Source of the DNA: Quercus robur
Taxonomy: Eukaryota > Streptophyta > Magnoliopsida > Fagales > Fagaceae
DNA: 64,000 bases
Assembly: GCF_932294415.1 (NCBI RefSeq)
Contig: NC_065539.1
Location: 31,374,001 to 31,438,000 of the forward strand
Direction: 5' to 3'
Shown in pieces: positions 33,780-45,808 of this stretch. Position 1 is the first letter of the stretch. Every line of letters starts with the position of its first letter. The translations under genes were made by a program, and so were the position numbers. A model generated the notes under the pieces. That model was not told the DNA's origin. It made no database searches and saw only the letters and a program-made list of their open reading frames with translations.

Positions 33780-35160
33780 TAGTTGATCCCATCGGCATCC
33801 ATAATGGATGGGCCTAAGGAAGATGAAACAAGACCGATAGTGATGGAACAAAAAGAGGAACCAGCTTATTGCATGTCAATAGAAGAGGATGAGGAAAAGA
33901 ATGAAGAAGGCGAATGATATTCTGACATCCTACAGTACCTTAAGGATGGGACATATCCACTGTCTGCAGATAAGAATGACCAATTGACCATTATAAGGCG
34001 ATCCACTAACTATATTATCTGTATGGAGAGGCTTTACAGAAGTTCATATGATGGAATTCATCTCCTTTGTGTGACCGCCAAGGAAGCACAGCAAATAATT
34101 GAAGAGGTTCATGAGTCAAGCTATGGGCCACATATGAATGCATACATGCTATCACGGAAGATAATGAGACAAGGGTATTACTGGACTACTATGGAAGCCG
34201 ACTGGGCAGCGCATGTTTGAAAGTGCCATCAGTGCCTAGTCCATGGAGATCTGAAGCATATGCCACCCATGCCATTACATACCATGGCTTCACCCTGGCT
34301 GTTTTCTACGAAGGGAATAGATATTATTAGGAAGATTCACCTAATAGCATCTAATGGTCATGAATTCATACTTGTTGCCATAGACTATTTCACTAAATGG
34401 GTGGAAGCTACCTCATATAAAGTCCTGAACTCAAAGAAAGTTTCTCAATTCATTCAGACTAATATCATTTGCAGATATGGGGTACCGCATGAAATTATCT
34501 CTGACAATGGGCTACATTTCAAGGGAGAAACAGAAAAACTGCTCCGACAGTTCAACATTCAACACCACAAGTCTTCACCTTAACGTCCTTAGACTAATGG
34601 AGCAGTTGAGGCTGCTAATAAGAATATAGGGGGAATCTTGAAGAAGAGCATGAAAAACTACAAGGATTGGCACATACAATTATCCTATGCACTCTGGGGG
34701 TATAGGACATCAATTCGATCTTCCACAGGAGCCACTCCTTATTCATTGGTATAGGATGGAAGCAGTCCTCCCTATTGAAATGGGTGTCCGTTCACTAAGG
34801 ACAGTACTGGAAAGTGAAATCCCTAAAGTAGATTGGTTTCAAAGCAGATATGACCAGTTATGCATGCTAGATGAGAAAAGACTCAAGGCCCTATATCACA
34901 TTCAGGGATATCAAAGGAGGCTCAGGAAAGATTTTGACAAGAGAGTAAGAACTAGAGATTTGAAGTTGGGGGATTTAGTGCTGAAAGAGATCCGAGTCCC
35001 GGTTTAAGATGCAAATGGGAAATTCAAGCAAAATTGGGCAGGCCCATATATTATCAGGAAAATATACTCTGGGGGAGCAGTAAGGTTGATGGACTTAGAT
35101 GCAAACCCGTTCAATGAGCCAACCATATGTGACTTAGTTTGGTTGAGTGTCTCATGTATG
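33780..35160 (+). pseudogene. Gypsy integrase (plus-strand element)
   Basis: Plus-strand fragments in order: LYRSSYDGIHLLCVTAKEAQ and HMNAYMLSRKIMRQGYYWTT (the H2C2 zinc-binding region), an HVxKCHQC-like C-x2-C after a stop at about 34217, then the DDE core with FILVAIDYFTKWVEATSYKV (first Asp) and YGVPHEIISDNGLHFKGE (second Asp), and a TNGAVEAANKNIG block (catalytic Glu). RMEAVLPIEMGVRSLRTVLE and WAGPYIIRKIYSGGAVRLMD follow. The three catalytic acids are readable, but at least two stops and a frameshift break the frame at 34217, 34582 and about 34690. Orientation is opposite to the gag-pol at 30376-33165, so it belongs to the outer element. Confidence 0.9.
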
Positions 35161-35199
35161 CAACATATCATTCATATCATGCATAAAGGGGTACATTGG

Positions 35200-35614
35200 T
35201 CATGAGAGTTTAGAAGACCAAACTCTGCCTGGGCGGAATGGGTGCCTAACACTTTCTCATTCCGTAACCTAGCCTCCGAATTTAGTGTCTTTGGATAGGT
35301 AGACCTAGGCCTTATCTTTGTTTTTATTATTGGATAGATTGTAATTAGGACAAAAAGTCAACTATTTTTTGGTAGTTTGTAACTAGGACCCAAAGCCATG
35401 TAATACTCAATTTATCAAGATTGTATTTCTTTTATTCAATCAATGAGAATGGAACAATTCAATCATATAAAGTTGTATTTAATTTTTTTTCTTATTTTTA
35501 AGTATAAAAAAATAAGTAGCAACTCCACACTACTTACCCAAAAAGAGAGGTGTCCTAAAAAAGCACTCAAAAATCTCTTTCTTTTTAGGGCACCTGAAGT
35601 TTCGGTCTCTCACA
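35200..35614 (+). repeat. 3' LTR remnant, Gypsy family shared with 56335-58653
   Basis: It contains GGCGGAATGGGTGCCTAAC, TAGCCTCCGAAT, ATTGTAATTAGGACAAAAAG and TTTTATTCAATCAATGAGAATG. The same phrases occur in order near the end of the solo LTR (about 58330-58560) and in degenerate form at 38440-38720. It ends at ...TCTCTCACA. Confidence 0.55.
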
Positions 35615-36782
35615 ATATACTTGATAAATTATCCCAATTGTTGTGTTGAGTAAGGAACTTACTGTTGTGCATTTTAAATTGCTGGCTAGGGACATAAGTT
35701 GATTTTATGTTTGACTAAGTTGGGTTAGGATAGATAACACACAAAATTTTCAAACACAAATATACATTATAATTCTATTGATATGATGGAGATGTATGAT
35801 TAGTATATGTATTATAGATTATATTTTTTTGTTTCTTTGAACCATTTTAGAGAATTGCTGTTATGTTTCCTTGGATGGTTTTAATGATTTTCTGCCTCCC
35901 CGTTCGTGGTATCCATTCTACCCTGTTGGATGGTTAAAGAACTAATGTGATGCAGTCTCTCTCATTATTTGAGTTCCATAAGAAAAAGGATACGTGCTAT
36001 AGGAATGAGAAATTTTATTGCTTAGTCATTACTTGGGTTTTGACTTCTGCTACGTTTTTTATACTATAAAAATATCTGAATATCTTTTGTAAACTAGAGA
36101 AATGAGTGTGATGTTCAGTTACATACTAAACCCCATTGTTAAATAGTTTTTTAAGTTCAATTATTTGAGTTCCATTGGTTATAATGTGTTACCTACTGGT
36201 TTGTTGATTGTCAGGAAAGAAAGTTCCAAGATTCACCAGGAAAAAGGTTGGGAGGTCTGAACAAGGCATTCTTTGTTGGTTTGAACAAAGTAATATGTCG
36301 ATTACAAGAAAACATGCAGAAGATGATAAAGATAAAGTTGATCAAGATGAGTTAGTCATACACTACAAGGAGGAGAAAAAGTTGAGGATTACACTGTTAT
36401 GGTAGAATGCATTTGTAATTATTGTGATTGTTATGATTTTGTGCAATAGAGCTAGAGTGGAGCAATAAAAGATTTTGCCATAATTTTAGCTAATTTGGAC
36501 CAAATTTATCACCATTTTAATGTTATTGTTATGGTTATTAATGTACTTTGTCATCCAATAAATGGATTTTCTGTTTGGAAAGATTAAAATAAATAAATAA
36601 ACATGGCACTTTGTTCCTGAAATCTTAAATTGTAACAATCCATGACTAAAGAAACAATGACCTCTACTATCAAAAATGAGTGAAATGGAAATGGATTAGC
36701 TTAAAACAGGTTAGGTTCAAGGCAATCACTAGAGAAAAAAACAAAGCACAATAGAAGTTTTATAAAGTTAAATTAAATAATA
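35615..36782. other. No recognised gene; one isolated 65-codon open frame at 36208-36405
   Basis: A+T-rich, with no repeat family I can name. The open frame is preceded by an acceptor-like TTGATTGTCAG and encodes a lysine-rich stretch without any recognised motif. I do not call it a gene. Confidence 0.4.
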
Positions 36783-37095
36783 GGGTATTCTATCGTACCC
36801 ATTTAGGGGGGAGGGGGGGGGGGGTATGGTACTCACCTAAATCTAAACCATTAAATTAGTTTTGTTTTGATTTTGACCATTAATTTAATTTGCGAGAATA
36901 CTTGTTACTATAAACAAAGAAAAAAATCCGTACGAATTACTCTCTCTCTCTCTCAGCTTCTGTCTTTTTGGTCTCTACGCTTCTTCTCTGTCAACTTATT
37001 CTCTTCCAAAGTCATGACTACTACTAAATAAAACCCTAAGCAAGACCCACAAAAGAAGAAACAGAGTATTTCAATTCCAGTCGCTCTCTACTTTG
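36783..37095 (+). repeat. Dispersed repeat, copy 2
   Basis: Direct-orientation relative of 24998-25470 with the same landmarks (CACCTAAATCTAAACC, TTGTTTTGAT, ACTTGTTAC, CT-rich block, AAAACCCTAAGCAAGACCC). At the homopolymer position it has a G-run of about 20 bp (36806-36824, one A interruption) where copy 1 has T. Confidence 0.6.
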
Positions 37096-37186
37096 GAGAC
37101 GGTGAGGTTTTTACATCGAACTCTTCAGTTTTCCTCTTCAATTTTAGTTATATGATAAATTCATATTTTGCAAGTCCAAGTTGTTC

Positions 37187-37190
<4 letters not shown>

Positions 37191-37220
<30 letters not shown>
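37191..37220. repeat. TA microsatellite
   Basis: Uninterrupted TA dinucleotides of about 28 bp, followed by more A+T-rich non-coding DNA to 37580. Confidence 0.8.
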
Positions 37221-37223
<3 letters not shown>

Positions 37224-37584
37224 ATAGTATAAAATAATTTATAATAAATAATGAAACTTTCTTTTAATTTTTTTGAAACTTTTTTTAATTGAATTCTAAT
37301 ATTTATTTTTATGTAAAACGAAAAAAATTTTGAAGATAATGTTATTGTTAAACTATATGCATGCATGTATATGACAATGAAACTTTGTAGCTAAACTTTG
37401 TCCTTAAAATTTTACTATTTAGGATTTTTTTTTTTTTTTTAAATCTAATTATACACATATATGCATAATACGACTTTTTTATATATATATAGAATATAAC
37501 ACAACTTAAATCCCATAAAAAATAATTTAATATTTAATATTAAGAATAAAATCAACTTATTCGAAATCTAAAATTAAGAAACTG

Positions 37585-37915
37585 ACACAAGTACAATCAA
37601 ATGTGATGTTAGTACTGCTTAATATGACAATGAAACTGTCAAATATAAGAAAAAAGATAAGGAAGCTATCAAATGTGGAAAAAATACAAACACATGTGAT
37701 ATTGATATTGCCTAATGTGATGATGGAATGGTCAAATGCAAAGGAAAAAAAAATAAGGATACCACCAAATATGACAAAAGTACGGTCAAATGTGATGTTG
37801 ATACTATCTAATGTGACAATAAAACCATCAAATGTGATAAAGAAATAAGGGAGCCACTGCGTGTGACAAAAACATAGTCAAATGTGTGTTAGTACAACCC
37901 AATGTAATGATAGAA
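37585..37915 (+). repeat. Small array of the 92-bp satellite (about 3.6 units)
   Basis: It carries the same unit as the arrays at 55840-59990: TCAAATGTGATGTTGATACT, then C(A/T)AATGTGA, then CATCAAATGTGA...AAATAAGG. Spacing is about 90 bp, and the units here are more degenerate than at 58-60 kb. The 81-codon open frame over it (37603-37848) is a by-product of the repeat. Confidence 0.8.
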
Positions 37916-38439
37916 CATTTTAGTTGTCAATAGTTGGCAAGACATGTTTTTAGTTGGCTATGATGACATATTTTTAGTCATCATCCTGTCAATTGGGTTA
38001 TCAATGGTTTTTTCATTACCTCATGTAGAAGGTTTAACACTATTCGTTTCAGCAATGATGTTTTCTAGAAAATGAGTCATTTTTCAAAAAGCATTTTTCT
38101 ATAATAATATCTCATTTTCCTATGTTTGGTAGCAATCTTAAATGAGTTGAAAAATAATCTCCTAACTTCCCTTATTTAGCTTGCCGTAAGATAAAGTTAA
38201 AAAGACCTAGATAAGGAATTTTAAAATCAATGGATTTCAAATCATGGCATTTTAATTAAATCCATTGATTTAATATCCAAATCCAAATATTGCCATCCAA
38301 ACACAACCTATGGTTTTTTTTTGTAGGAATTCCAAAATAAAACTTAAATAAATTTAAAATCATAAGGTTTAGGCCAACACTAGGGCAATGAGTTGTGAGT
38401 TTAGGATGCTATATTGAACATGCCTTTAATGAGATTAAG
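37916..38439. other. No gene seen; MITE-like A+T-rich sequence
   Basis: It contains inversely related phrases such as AATCAATGGATTTCAAATC and AAATCCATTGATTTAATATC (38228-38270). These may be part of a small foldback element with ends I could not fix. Confidence 0.35.
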
Positions 38440-38720
38440 ACGTAAGACACAATGAGTGGAAACCGACCCACCAGTTAGGTGGATTTGGGTCCCTAACACC
38501 TTCCTATCCCTATACATAAACTCCGAACCCATACTCTGGTAGTAAGATCAGTCCTTCCACGTAAGGATGCTATATATATGGTTCCTAGACCTAAACTAGG
38601 TGGCGAATCCTTTTCTTTTCTCCACCATGGTCCACTCAGCCAAGGCCTACTTCCCCCGTTGAGCCTACACCTACTTAATTCCTTTTCCAAATTAAAACCT
38701 TGACCAAATCTTCTCATTTA
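38440..38720 (+). repeat. LTR-like remnant
   Basis: The block GTGGATTTGGGTCCCTAACA-CC-TTCC...CTCCGAACCC resembles the GGGTGCCTAACAC...CTCCGAAT block at 35220 and the one near 58340, so it is probably a diverged member of the same LTR 3' region. Confidence 0.35.
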
Positions 38721-39147
38721 AGACCTAAACATATTTTATACTGTCCATGTTTTATTTTCCTTTCAAATTTGAACTAAACCTTAAAAGGTTAATGATAGAG
38801 CTTAATTTCAATGTAAATATCTTATCTTTAGTCACCTCATTAAAGTCTCTACATTTTCCAAATTGATTTTTTAGGATGCAAATTTAAAATCCAAACAATG
38901 ATTGACCCAATTCTATTTGGAAACACAATATAAATTAACCAATTTCCTTCCCTTGAATTTTCACTTTGGTTTTAAACTTCCTGGCATTCTTAGGAGCCAT
39001 GGCTAAGATTTGAAGAGAGAGGAAACACAAAACCAAGGGCAAACTGCATTAGAGAGAGATTAAGCACAATGTATAAGCAATCTTCAAAATCTATATGATG
39101 CATGATTCATAGGCTCCAATGATGCATGAGCTAATGCATTTAATTGT

Positions 39148-39189
<42 letters not shown>

Positions 39190-40834
39190 TTTTGAAAATT
39201 GACCATAAAACTAAAGTTTTATGAAAAATTCCTAATTTTTGATGAACAAAACCCCCAATTTTTCAACAACACACAAATTGACAAATTGATTATCACAACA
39301 AGTGTAAAACAAGCTATAAACAATCAATCAATCAATAACAATGATCAATTTTTGGCAATTATACCCAATTGAATAAAAACCCCAATTTCCTCAAGAACAT
39401 ATGAATCCTAATTTTGAAAATTTTCACAAATCATGAAAATTTTGAAATCAAAGCATAAGAAATCATGTGAACAACATGCATACACAAAAACATTAATCAT
39501 TATGAATCAAAAACACTCAAAAATATCAGAAACCCCAAAATCTACACATTTCAAAAAATTTTGAAATTTGAATGATTATGCATGAAATGTTTGTAAAATA
39601 ATAAAAAAGAAGAGGTAAAAGAGTCATACCTAGAGTGTAGAAGAAAACCTTGAAGCTTTTGACTCAGAAAAGGACCAAAAAAATTTTTGTTTTAAGAAGA
39701 GGGATCGAGAGCAATCGAAGAGAATAGGTGAAAAAGGACAAAACTGAACTGTCAAACCCTTAAAAATTCGAAAAATTTGAATTTCAATTGGTCAAGAGGA
39801 ATTGAGTAGTGATCGAAGGGACAGTTAAATAGATTTCAACTGATCGAGTTGGAATTGAACAGGAATTGAGGGAGGCAAAGAGTTTTGGCCAAAAAAATTT
39901 AATTTTTTCGATCGGTCGAGAAACAAGTTTGATCAATCAAAAACCCGAAAAAATGGAATTTTGAAAAACTTGGAAATTTTTGCCAAAAAAACAACTAAAA
40001 ACCAGTTTTCATGACATGAAATGCATACAAACGATTTCAGAAGTTTTCAAAAACATATTCCACTCAAGTTTTTGGAAATTTTCTCTTCAAATTTTTACCC
40101 AACCCAAAGAAAAAGTATTAAACATCACACAATGAGTGATTTTAGATGACCATATTAGTTAACACACTATCAATATGTACTGAGTTTAACATAGATTTGC
40201 ATGTAGTGTGTGCAACTAGTAAGTGTACAAAGCACAAAATAGGTGACATGTAGATAGTAATCAAAAAAATTTTCTACATCATCAATCATGTTGGTTTGAA
40301 AGTGACTATTACCTAAAGAGGTACATTATATATTCTCACATCTCCTAGAAAAAACACTTGCAATCATGTAAAAGCTTTTTTTTTTTCTTTTTTTTTTGTT
40401 TTGTTTTTATTTTTTTCTTTTAAGCACAATAAAAAAAATCATGCATAGGCATATAGGAGATAGAAAATAAAATACCTTTGTTGCACATTTTTATTCTTTT
40501 GAGAATAACACCTCGTTTAATCTTGTTGTGCAAGTGCTACACCTTACCGAGCACGGCTTTTATAATTTACACACAGGTGTTCATGATTGGCAAGTAACAG
40601 TGGTGAGATGATTATTTATGCCTTTCTCCTAAGATTTTCTAGTCCTTACGATCAAAATATGTGACATTAGAATCAAGATCGTTTGTTTAAAAACTATAAA
40701 CAACTCACCCAACATAGCACAAACTAGCAAAGTACAGAGAATAGCTCATCAAAGCTAAACAAGGTACACAATCATGAACTGTAAATTTTATTGGCCAACC
40801 TTAATTACACACTTAGTGGTGTCTAATACAATTA

Positions 40835-40881
<47 letters not shown>

Positions 40882-41019
40882 CTTAAAAACATCCTAATCA
40901 ACCCTAGAATGAAATGCAGGAATGAAATGCAGAAAAATAAAATCCTAAGCAAAAACATTTTGATCCAAACAAGTAAGAGATATGGCACAAGGACCATAAG
41001 GTTTAGAAAAACCTAGGGG
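38721..41019. other. No gene seen; A+T-rich with poly-T and TA runs
   Basis: It holds a T34 run (39152-39185) and a TA run (40839-40877). A patch at 39690-39960 has recurrent GATCGA/TCGATC-type words like those at 7270-7560, but in the opposite sense. It is probably LTR or leader sequence of a retroelement. No domain is readable. Confidence 0.4.
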
Positions 41020-43110
41020 CATGTGATAACACCAATCACTTGACAAGGAGACTCAAATCTACTTTTGTCAAGAGATTTGGTAAAGATGTCAGCATTCTAA
41101 TGCTCAGTAGGGATATATTCAAGAACAACTATTTAAGATATGGTTTTTCACATAACATTTATGTTGGCTTTATTCCATGATAAAAAGTGTTGTAATTGCA
41201 TTAATTTATTTTCTTGTATTTTGTGGGATTTATTTGTAATGGGTTTAGTATTAAGTTGGTGGAGATTGCTCAAGAAGTTGATCTCACGACTTGGTTCACG
41301 AATGGTGCAACCCGCAAAGGTCACATGAGGAGCACATGCCGGAAGCTAAAGAGTCAATGAGTTTCGCAACTCATCTCGCGACTTGACCAACTCACAAGAT
41401 GACCCGTGAAATGCACTGATAGCTAGAATTTTAAGTGTGACTCTTATACCCTTCACTCATACTCTATATACCCTCATTACCTGGTGTGCTATTGCAGGCA
41501 ACCAAAAATAAAACCTATACTCCTAAAAATATATATGGTAGTGTGAGTAAGGATCGTTCCCATAGAGAGTATCTAGCCTAGTTTTATACTACGTGAACAA
41601 GGAGGGGGGAGGGTTGAGTATAATGAAAACAATTTTAAGAAGAAAAAAAAACAACTAAGGAACAATTCAAATTAAAGTATCGAAATCAATCAAAAGAACA
41701 AACCTTGGTCTAAGTCAACATCCACCATCGGAATTTTACAACTGATCATCGATGCAAGTATATATCAATTCACACTTTGAATATTCACCGTTGGAACTAT
41801 TTTCCTATCTCTCCTTAGTCGCAGTTAATTGGAAAACAAGCGATCTAATTAACCCTAACTACTAAACAACTCAAGACAAGCGTTAAAGGTTTAATTTAGT
41901 AGCAGCGTTAAGAATTAGAGAGATTGATGAAACTAAACAACACAAGCACAAGTGATTGTATTTAATTTAGTCGAGCGTTCTTCCTAAGATCTAATAATTT
42001 CTGACGTAGCAAATCATTAAATCTTGGTTGCTTCACAAGTTAGAGAGATCAAACAATTAAGGATTTGATATCTAACCTAGCAGTAGATTGCAACGAATAA
42101 TAAACTAGTAGGCCTCCTAATAATTAAACGAGACAATCACGAAAATAAGCACAGAAGAACATTTGATATTCAAAGCATAAATTGAACAATAAAAACAAAT
42201 TAGATCTCACAATTTTATTGATTCTGAGGCTTCAGTTTCTTTCGACCAAGTATAAAAGTTTTAGCCACGTAGGGCCATGATGAAAACTCAAAGGAGAAAA
42301 TCAAAGAAGAGGGGAGAGAGAGGCATGTGTGTCCAATTCTGATTTCTCCTCCCCCTTTTACACGTTAATTCCCCATTTCCCAAGCCTACAAAATCTCCTA
42401 AAAATATTCTAAATAATAATATCCAAATCTGACTAATTAAGGAAAAATATTAAAAATAAAACAAAGTCCTAATATAACTAGGAAAGTGGTGTTTTCCAAC
42501 TGGAATTTTCGTGCATCAAATCTGGAAGCTTCCAAAAATAAACCGCATCAAATCTGCGTATTAGAATTGTAGGCAAAGGAACATTCCAGAACGTCAACAG
42601 TGCAAGTGTAGCAACTTCAAGCCCGATTTCGACCTTGATGCAGCCCATATCTCTCAAAACTATGAACGTTGTAGAGCTTTGTCTTGGCATTCCATAGCAT
42701 CTTGAATCATCTCAATCGGAGCTCGGATGAGAGAGTTATGCCCAGATTACGAAGCGATGTCAAAGCTGTCCAAAATCACCCAATTAGCTACGTTTTGCAC
42801 TTAATGCCTCCATTTGCATCATAAATCAAAATATAAAAATAATGAGTACATTTAGGCACCAAATAAATATAAAAGACTAAACATTAAGAGAGAAAAATAT
42901 GACATTTTGCATTCTCATCATTACCCACAAAATTGTAAGGATGCTATTCAGAGAAAAACCCTATAAAGGTTTCTACAACACACCCACCTTTTAGAGAGAG
43001 AGCTACTCATCTTTGATTGAGAATTCTTTTGTAGTCTCTTTTCCTTCCCCTCTCCCATTGTTATACCTTGAGAGGAGATTGATTAATTCAATTGCTTTTT
43101 TGCCTTTTTG
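41020..43110 (+). mobile_element. LTR-like remnant split by a solo LTR
   Basis: Sequence before 41482 (ending TATATACCCTCATTACC) and after 42920 (TTACCCACAAAATTGTAAGG, CCCTATAAAGG-type TATA text, CTACAACACACCCACC) appears to be one continuous retroelement LTR. The limits are approximate, and no TG/CA ends were fixed. Confidence 0.4.
41482..42920 (-). mobile_element. Solo LTR, 1.44 kb
   Basis: It begins TGGTGTGCTATTGCAGGC and ends ATTCTCATCA on the plus strand, with TTACC on both sides (41477-41481 and 42921-42925). On the minus strand it starts TGATGAGAATGCAAAATGTC, which I take as the LTR start. It has no retroviral domain. The 70-codon minus-strand frame at 42478-42690 is not a recognisable protein. 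Confidence 0.75.
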
Positions 43111-45354
43111 ATTAATTTGTTTCTAAAATTAATTCGATTACTTTTTTTCTTTTTTCTTTTTTTGTTGATAAGTTTGACTCTTTGGCAAAGTTTAAATGAA
43201 ATGTGCTAGATTAGGAAGCTAACAAAACGATATAATCAGAATTCTTCCTATTGAGGGACTTTGAATTTGAAATTTGATTGCTCATTTGAAGGAAATTAAA
43301 TTAAGGAGATAATTTAATTTCCTAATGCAAATTCAATATCATTTTTCAAACAACTCATTAAAACCCTATATTTTCCATAATGGTTTTTAAGATTCAAATT
43401 CCTAAAATGGCTAAGGAAAGAAATATACTTTGTCAACTACATTCAAGGGAGAAATAATGAATTACACCCTAAAAATTATTTAAAAAGGAAAAAAGGAAAA
43501 AGAAAAAAGAGAGACAGACCCGCCCAAGACTCAACCCAAACTAAATGTTCAGGTTTTGGGTTTGAGTGAGTTCAGGCCCATTACGTTGGGTTGGTTTTCG
43601 GGTTGAGTATGAAACCGACCCGACCCGGAAAGTGCTTAGCCCTAGATTTTAGGTTGTGATTTGCCAATATGGGCCTTGAAAATTGCTTTGAAACTTAACT
43701 ATTGATAAATTAAGGAGAAGAATCGTGCAACAGATGAGTAAGAAAAAAGTTAGGGCAAAGAGATGTGTAAGTCAAAGTATTTAATATCAAGTTGAAATGT
43801 GTTGTAAAAGTGGCTGAGGGTTCACAGGATACAAGTGATCTTCAGAGAATTTTCGAGATGGCTAAGAAGCCCACATGTTATCTTCTAATGATGCCTAAAC
43901 AATGAAAGAGAGGGAGAGAGAGATTTAAAACTGCCATTTTAGTCTCCACAAGAGAAATGTTGAAACTAAAACTAAAGCATAGTCGGTTTTTGTTGCGGCC
44001 TTGCGGGCATTGAATGACAAGCGAGGCATGCACTTGGATCTAGGCCGTATTGTTTGGCCAAAATTTCTATTCCCAAAAAAAAGTTGTTTCTAAAAAAAAT
44101 CTTATTTGTATTTGAGAAATCAAATACATATGTAATACTGTGATTTAACCGAAAAATAAAAATAAGGTCACTGATGAAACACAGGTTTGTAAGAATAGCA
44201 CAAGAACTGATTGGCATTATTCCCACCGGGGTACTTGGGTGTTGAGCTCAATGGTCTAAGGTATGACACAAATCCAAAACTCCCAAATTTAATCAAGCAC
44301 TCTTAACGTTCATGGGATTCCTGAGACACCACCTCTTTTTTTATATATAAAGACCGACATCTTTTCTTTGGTAATAATTTGAGATAGAGAGAGAATAAAC
44401 ATTTACACAATTTCAATTTGAAAAAAAGAGGACTCCAAAAAAGACAGAAAAAAGTTTGAGACAAACACATTAGCGCAAACTACATTGCATGTCTATTTGA
44501 AAATTGCTTAATTTCGGTAGCTTATATGCATAATGTGAAGCAAAAAGCTAAAAACAAACTTATTTTTAAAAGGCTAAAATTTATATTATTTGAAATAAAG
44601 TTAAGACAAAAAGCACATGTAAAACCCATTAAATGGAACAATTGGATAAAGTAATAGTCTCCAAATGAAACTTGAAGATTTGAACAGTTTGAGACAAAAT
44701 TCTAAGGCATTCCTGAAATATGAAGGAATTGTGTTCCTTCCTCTCACATTTGTGGTAAGTCTTACCATGAATTTAATGAGTAGACCCTACTCACTATGAA
44801 TGAGAGAGATCTGTGATGAAGAGTACCTAAAAATTACTCATTTGAGACCATCATGTTTGTGGCAAAATGAACTCTGCGCCATTGATTGGTCATATTTTCT
44901 GTGCTCTTTCATTCTTAACCAGAGAAACAAAAGAAAGAAGAGATCTTGACTTCAAGACTCACTGGATATCTATAACTCACCAAGAATATTCTATGATAAC
45001 TTTGTTTTTCAAGGGTATGGTACTCATTGTGGCCATAACTACGCATTTGAAGTGTTTTGATCTCAATCATTCCTTCATGAATAAAAATAAAAGGCTACTA
45101 TTAAAATATTTGAAATAATCGATTCTGATTAAAGTGGAAACTATAACCCAGAGATACTTTGGAAGAACCCTAATTTTTAAGATTATCCCAACCTAACATC
45201 AACTTGTTAACATGACAAAACACATCTAGCACATACACAACTTTAAATGGCATAACAATATCGGTACATTTTAAGAATCACTTTTTAAATTTAAGTGATG
45301 AAAACGTGGACCAAATTTCAAGGAGAGTATTTTTCAAGCTAAACTGTATATTAT
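43111..45354. other. No gene seen
   Basis: A+T-rich. A patch at 43515-43630 is made of permutations of GGGTTTGGGTT/ACCCGACCC. A polypurine run occurs at 43480-43515. Short open frames (e.g. 43972-44226, 44867-45118) have no family resemblance. Confidence 0.4.
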
Positions 45355-45628
45355 GGGTCCGTTTGGATTGAGCTTATTGTTGCTGAAACTGAAAACTGAA
45401 AGTACTGTAGCAAAATAATTTTTAAATGTGTGAATAGTATCGTGGGACCCATTTTTAATATTTTTAATACGTGAGCAGTATATGAACAGTATGTAAACAG
45501 TACGTGAACAGTAAACCCATGTGAGGATTTACTGTTCACGTGCAAAAAATAAAAAAAATAAATAAATAAATAAAAAGGCAAAACTTTAACGCAGAAAACG
45601 CAACTTTCCTTGCAATCCAAACGCTCAC
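45355..45628. mobile_element. hAT-type MITE
   Basis: The 274-bp segment has imperfect inverted ends GGGTCCGTTTGGATTGAGC and GCAATCCAAACGCTCAC. It is flanked by TATATTAT (45347-45354) and TATATATC (45629-45636), 6/8 identical, as expected for the 8-bp hAT duplication. The interior has the repeated word GAACAGTA(T/A) with GTGGGACCCA. It lies 180 bp beyond the cytochrome b5 stop codon, so it may fall in or near that gene's 3' UTR. Confidence 0.8.
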
Positions 45629-45808
45629 TATATATCAATTATAGATCACAAATATCCAAACAAATGAGTGGCAGAAGATTACAGTTTGGAGGAAAGGATG
45701 ACAGGAGAAGCACAGGTTCCATTGCAACAACAACATAACCAGATGACAAATTCGCGTTCTTTAATTTCAAGGCAATCTAAGTACAAATTATGTTACCACA
45801 ATCCAGCT

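Larger units (their letters stand above)
25901..35614 (+). mobile_element. Outer Gypsy retrotransposon, internally deleted and filled by nested elements
   Basis: The left end TGTAGACACTCGATTTTGCACC is the start of the same LTR family as the solo LTR at 56335. The right end (about 35200-35614) matches that LTR's 3' part, and a Gypsy integrase lies just before it in the right orientation. The flanks are ATATG (25896-25900) and ATATA (35615-35619), a 4/5 match to a target duplication. Between them, on the opposite strand, lies a second Gypsy element that is itself interrupted. The outer element keeps only the LTR ends and integrase. The borders are inference from the LTR homology. Confidence 0.5.

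Noticed and set aside
36208-36405. Lysine-rich 65-codon frame behind an acceptor-like site
   Set aside because: Single isolated frame without a second exon or any homology I can name. The acceptor match is expected by chance in such DNA.
44867-45118. 83-codon open frame between repeats
   Set aside because: No recognisable motif, biased by A+T content, and no splice or promoter context.
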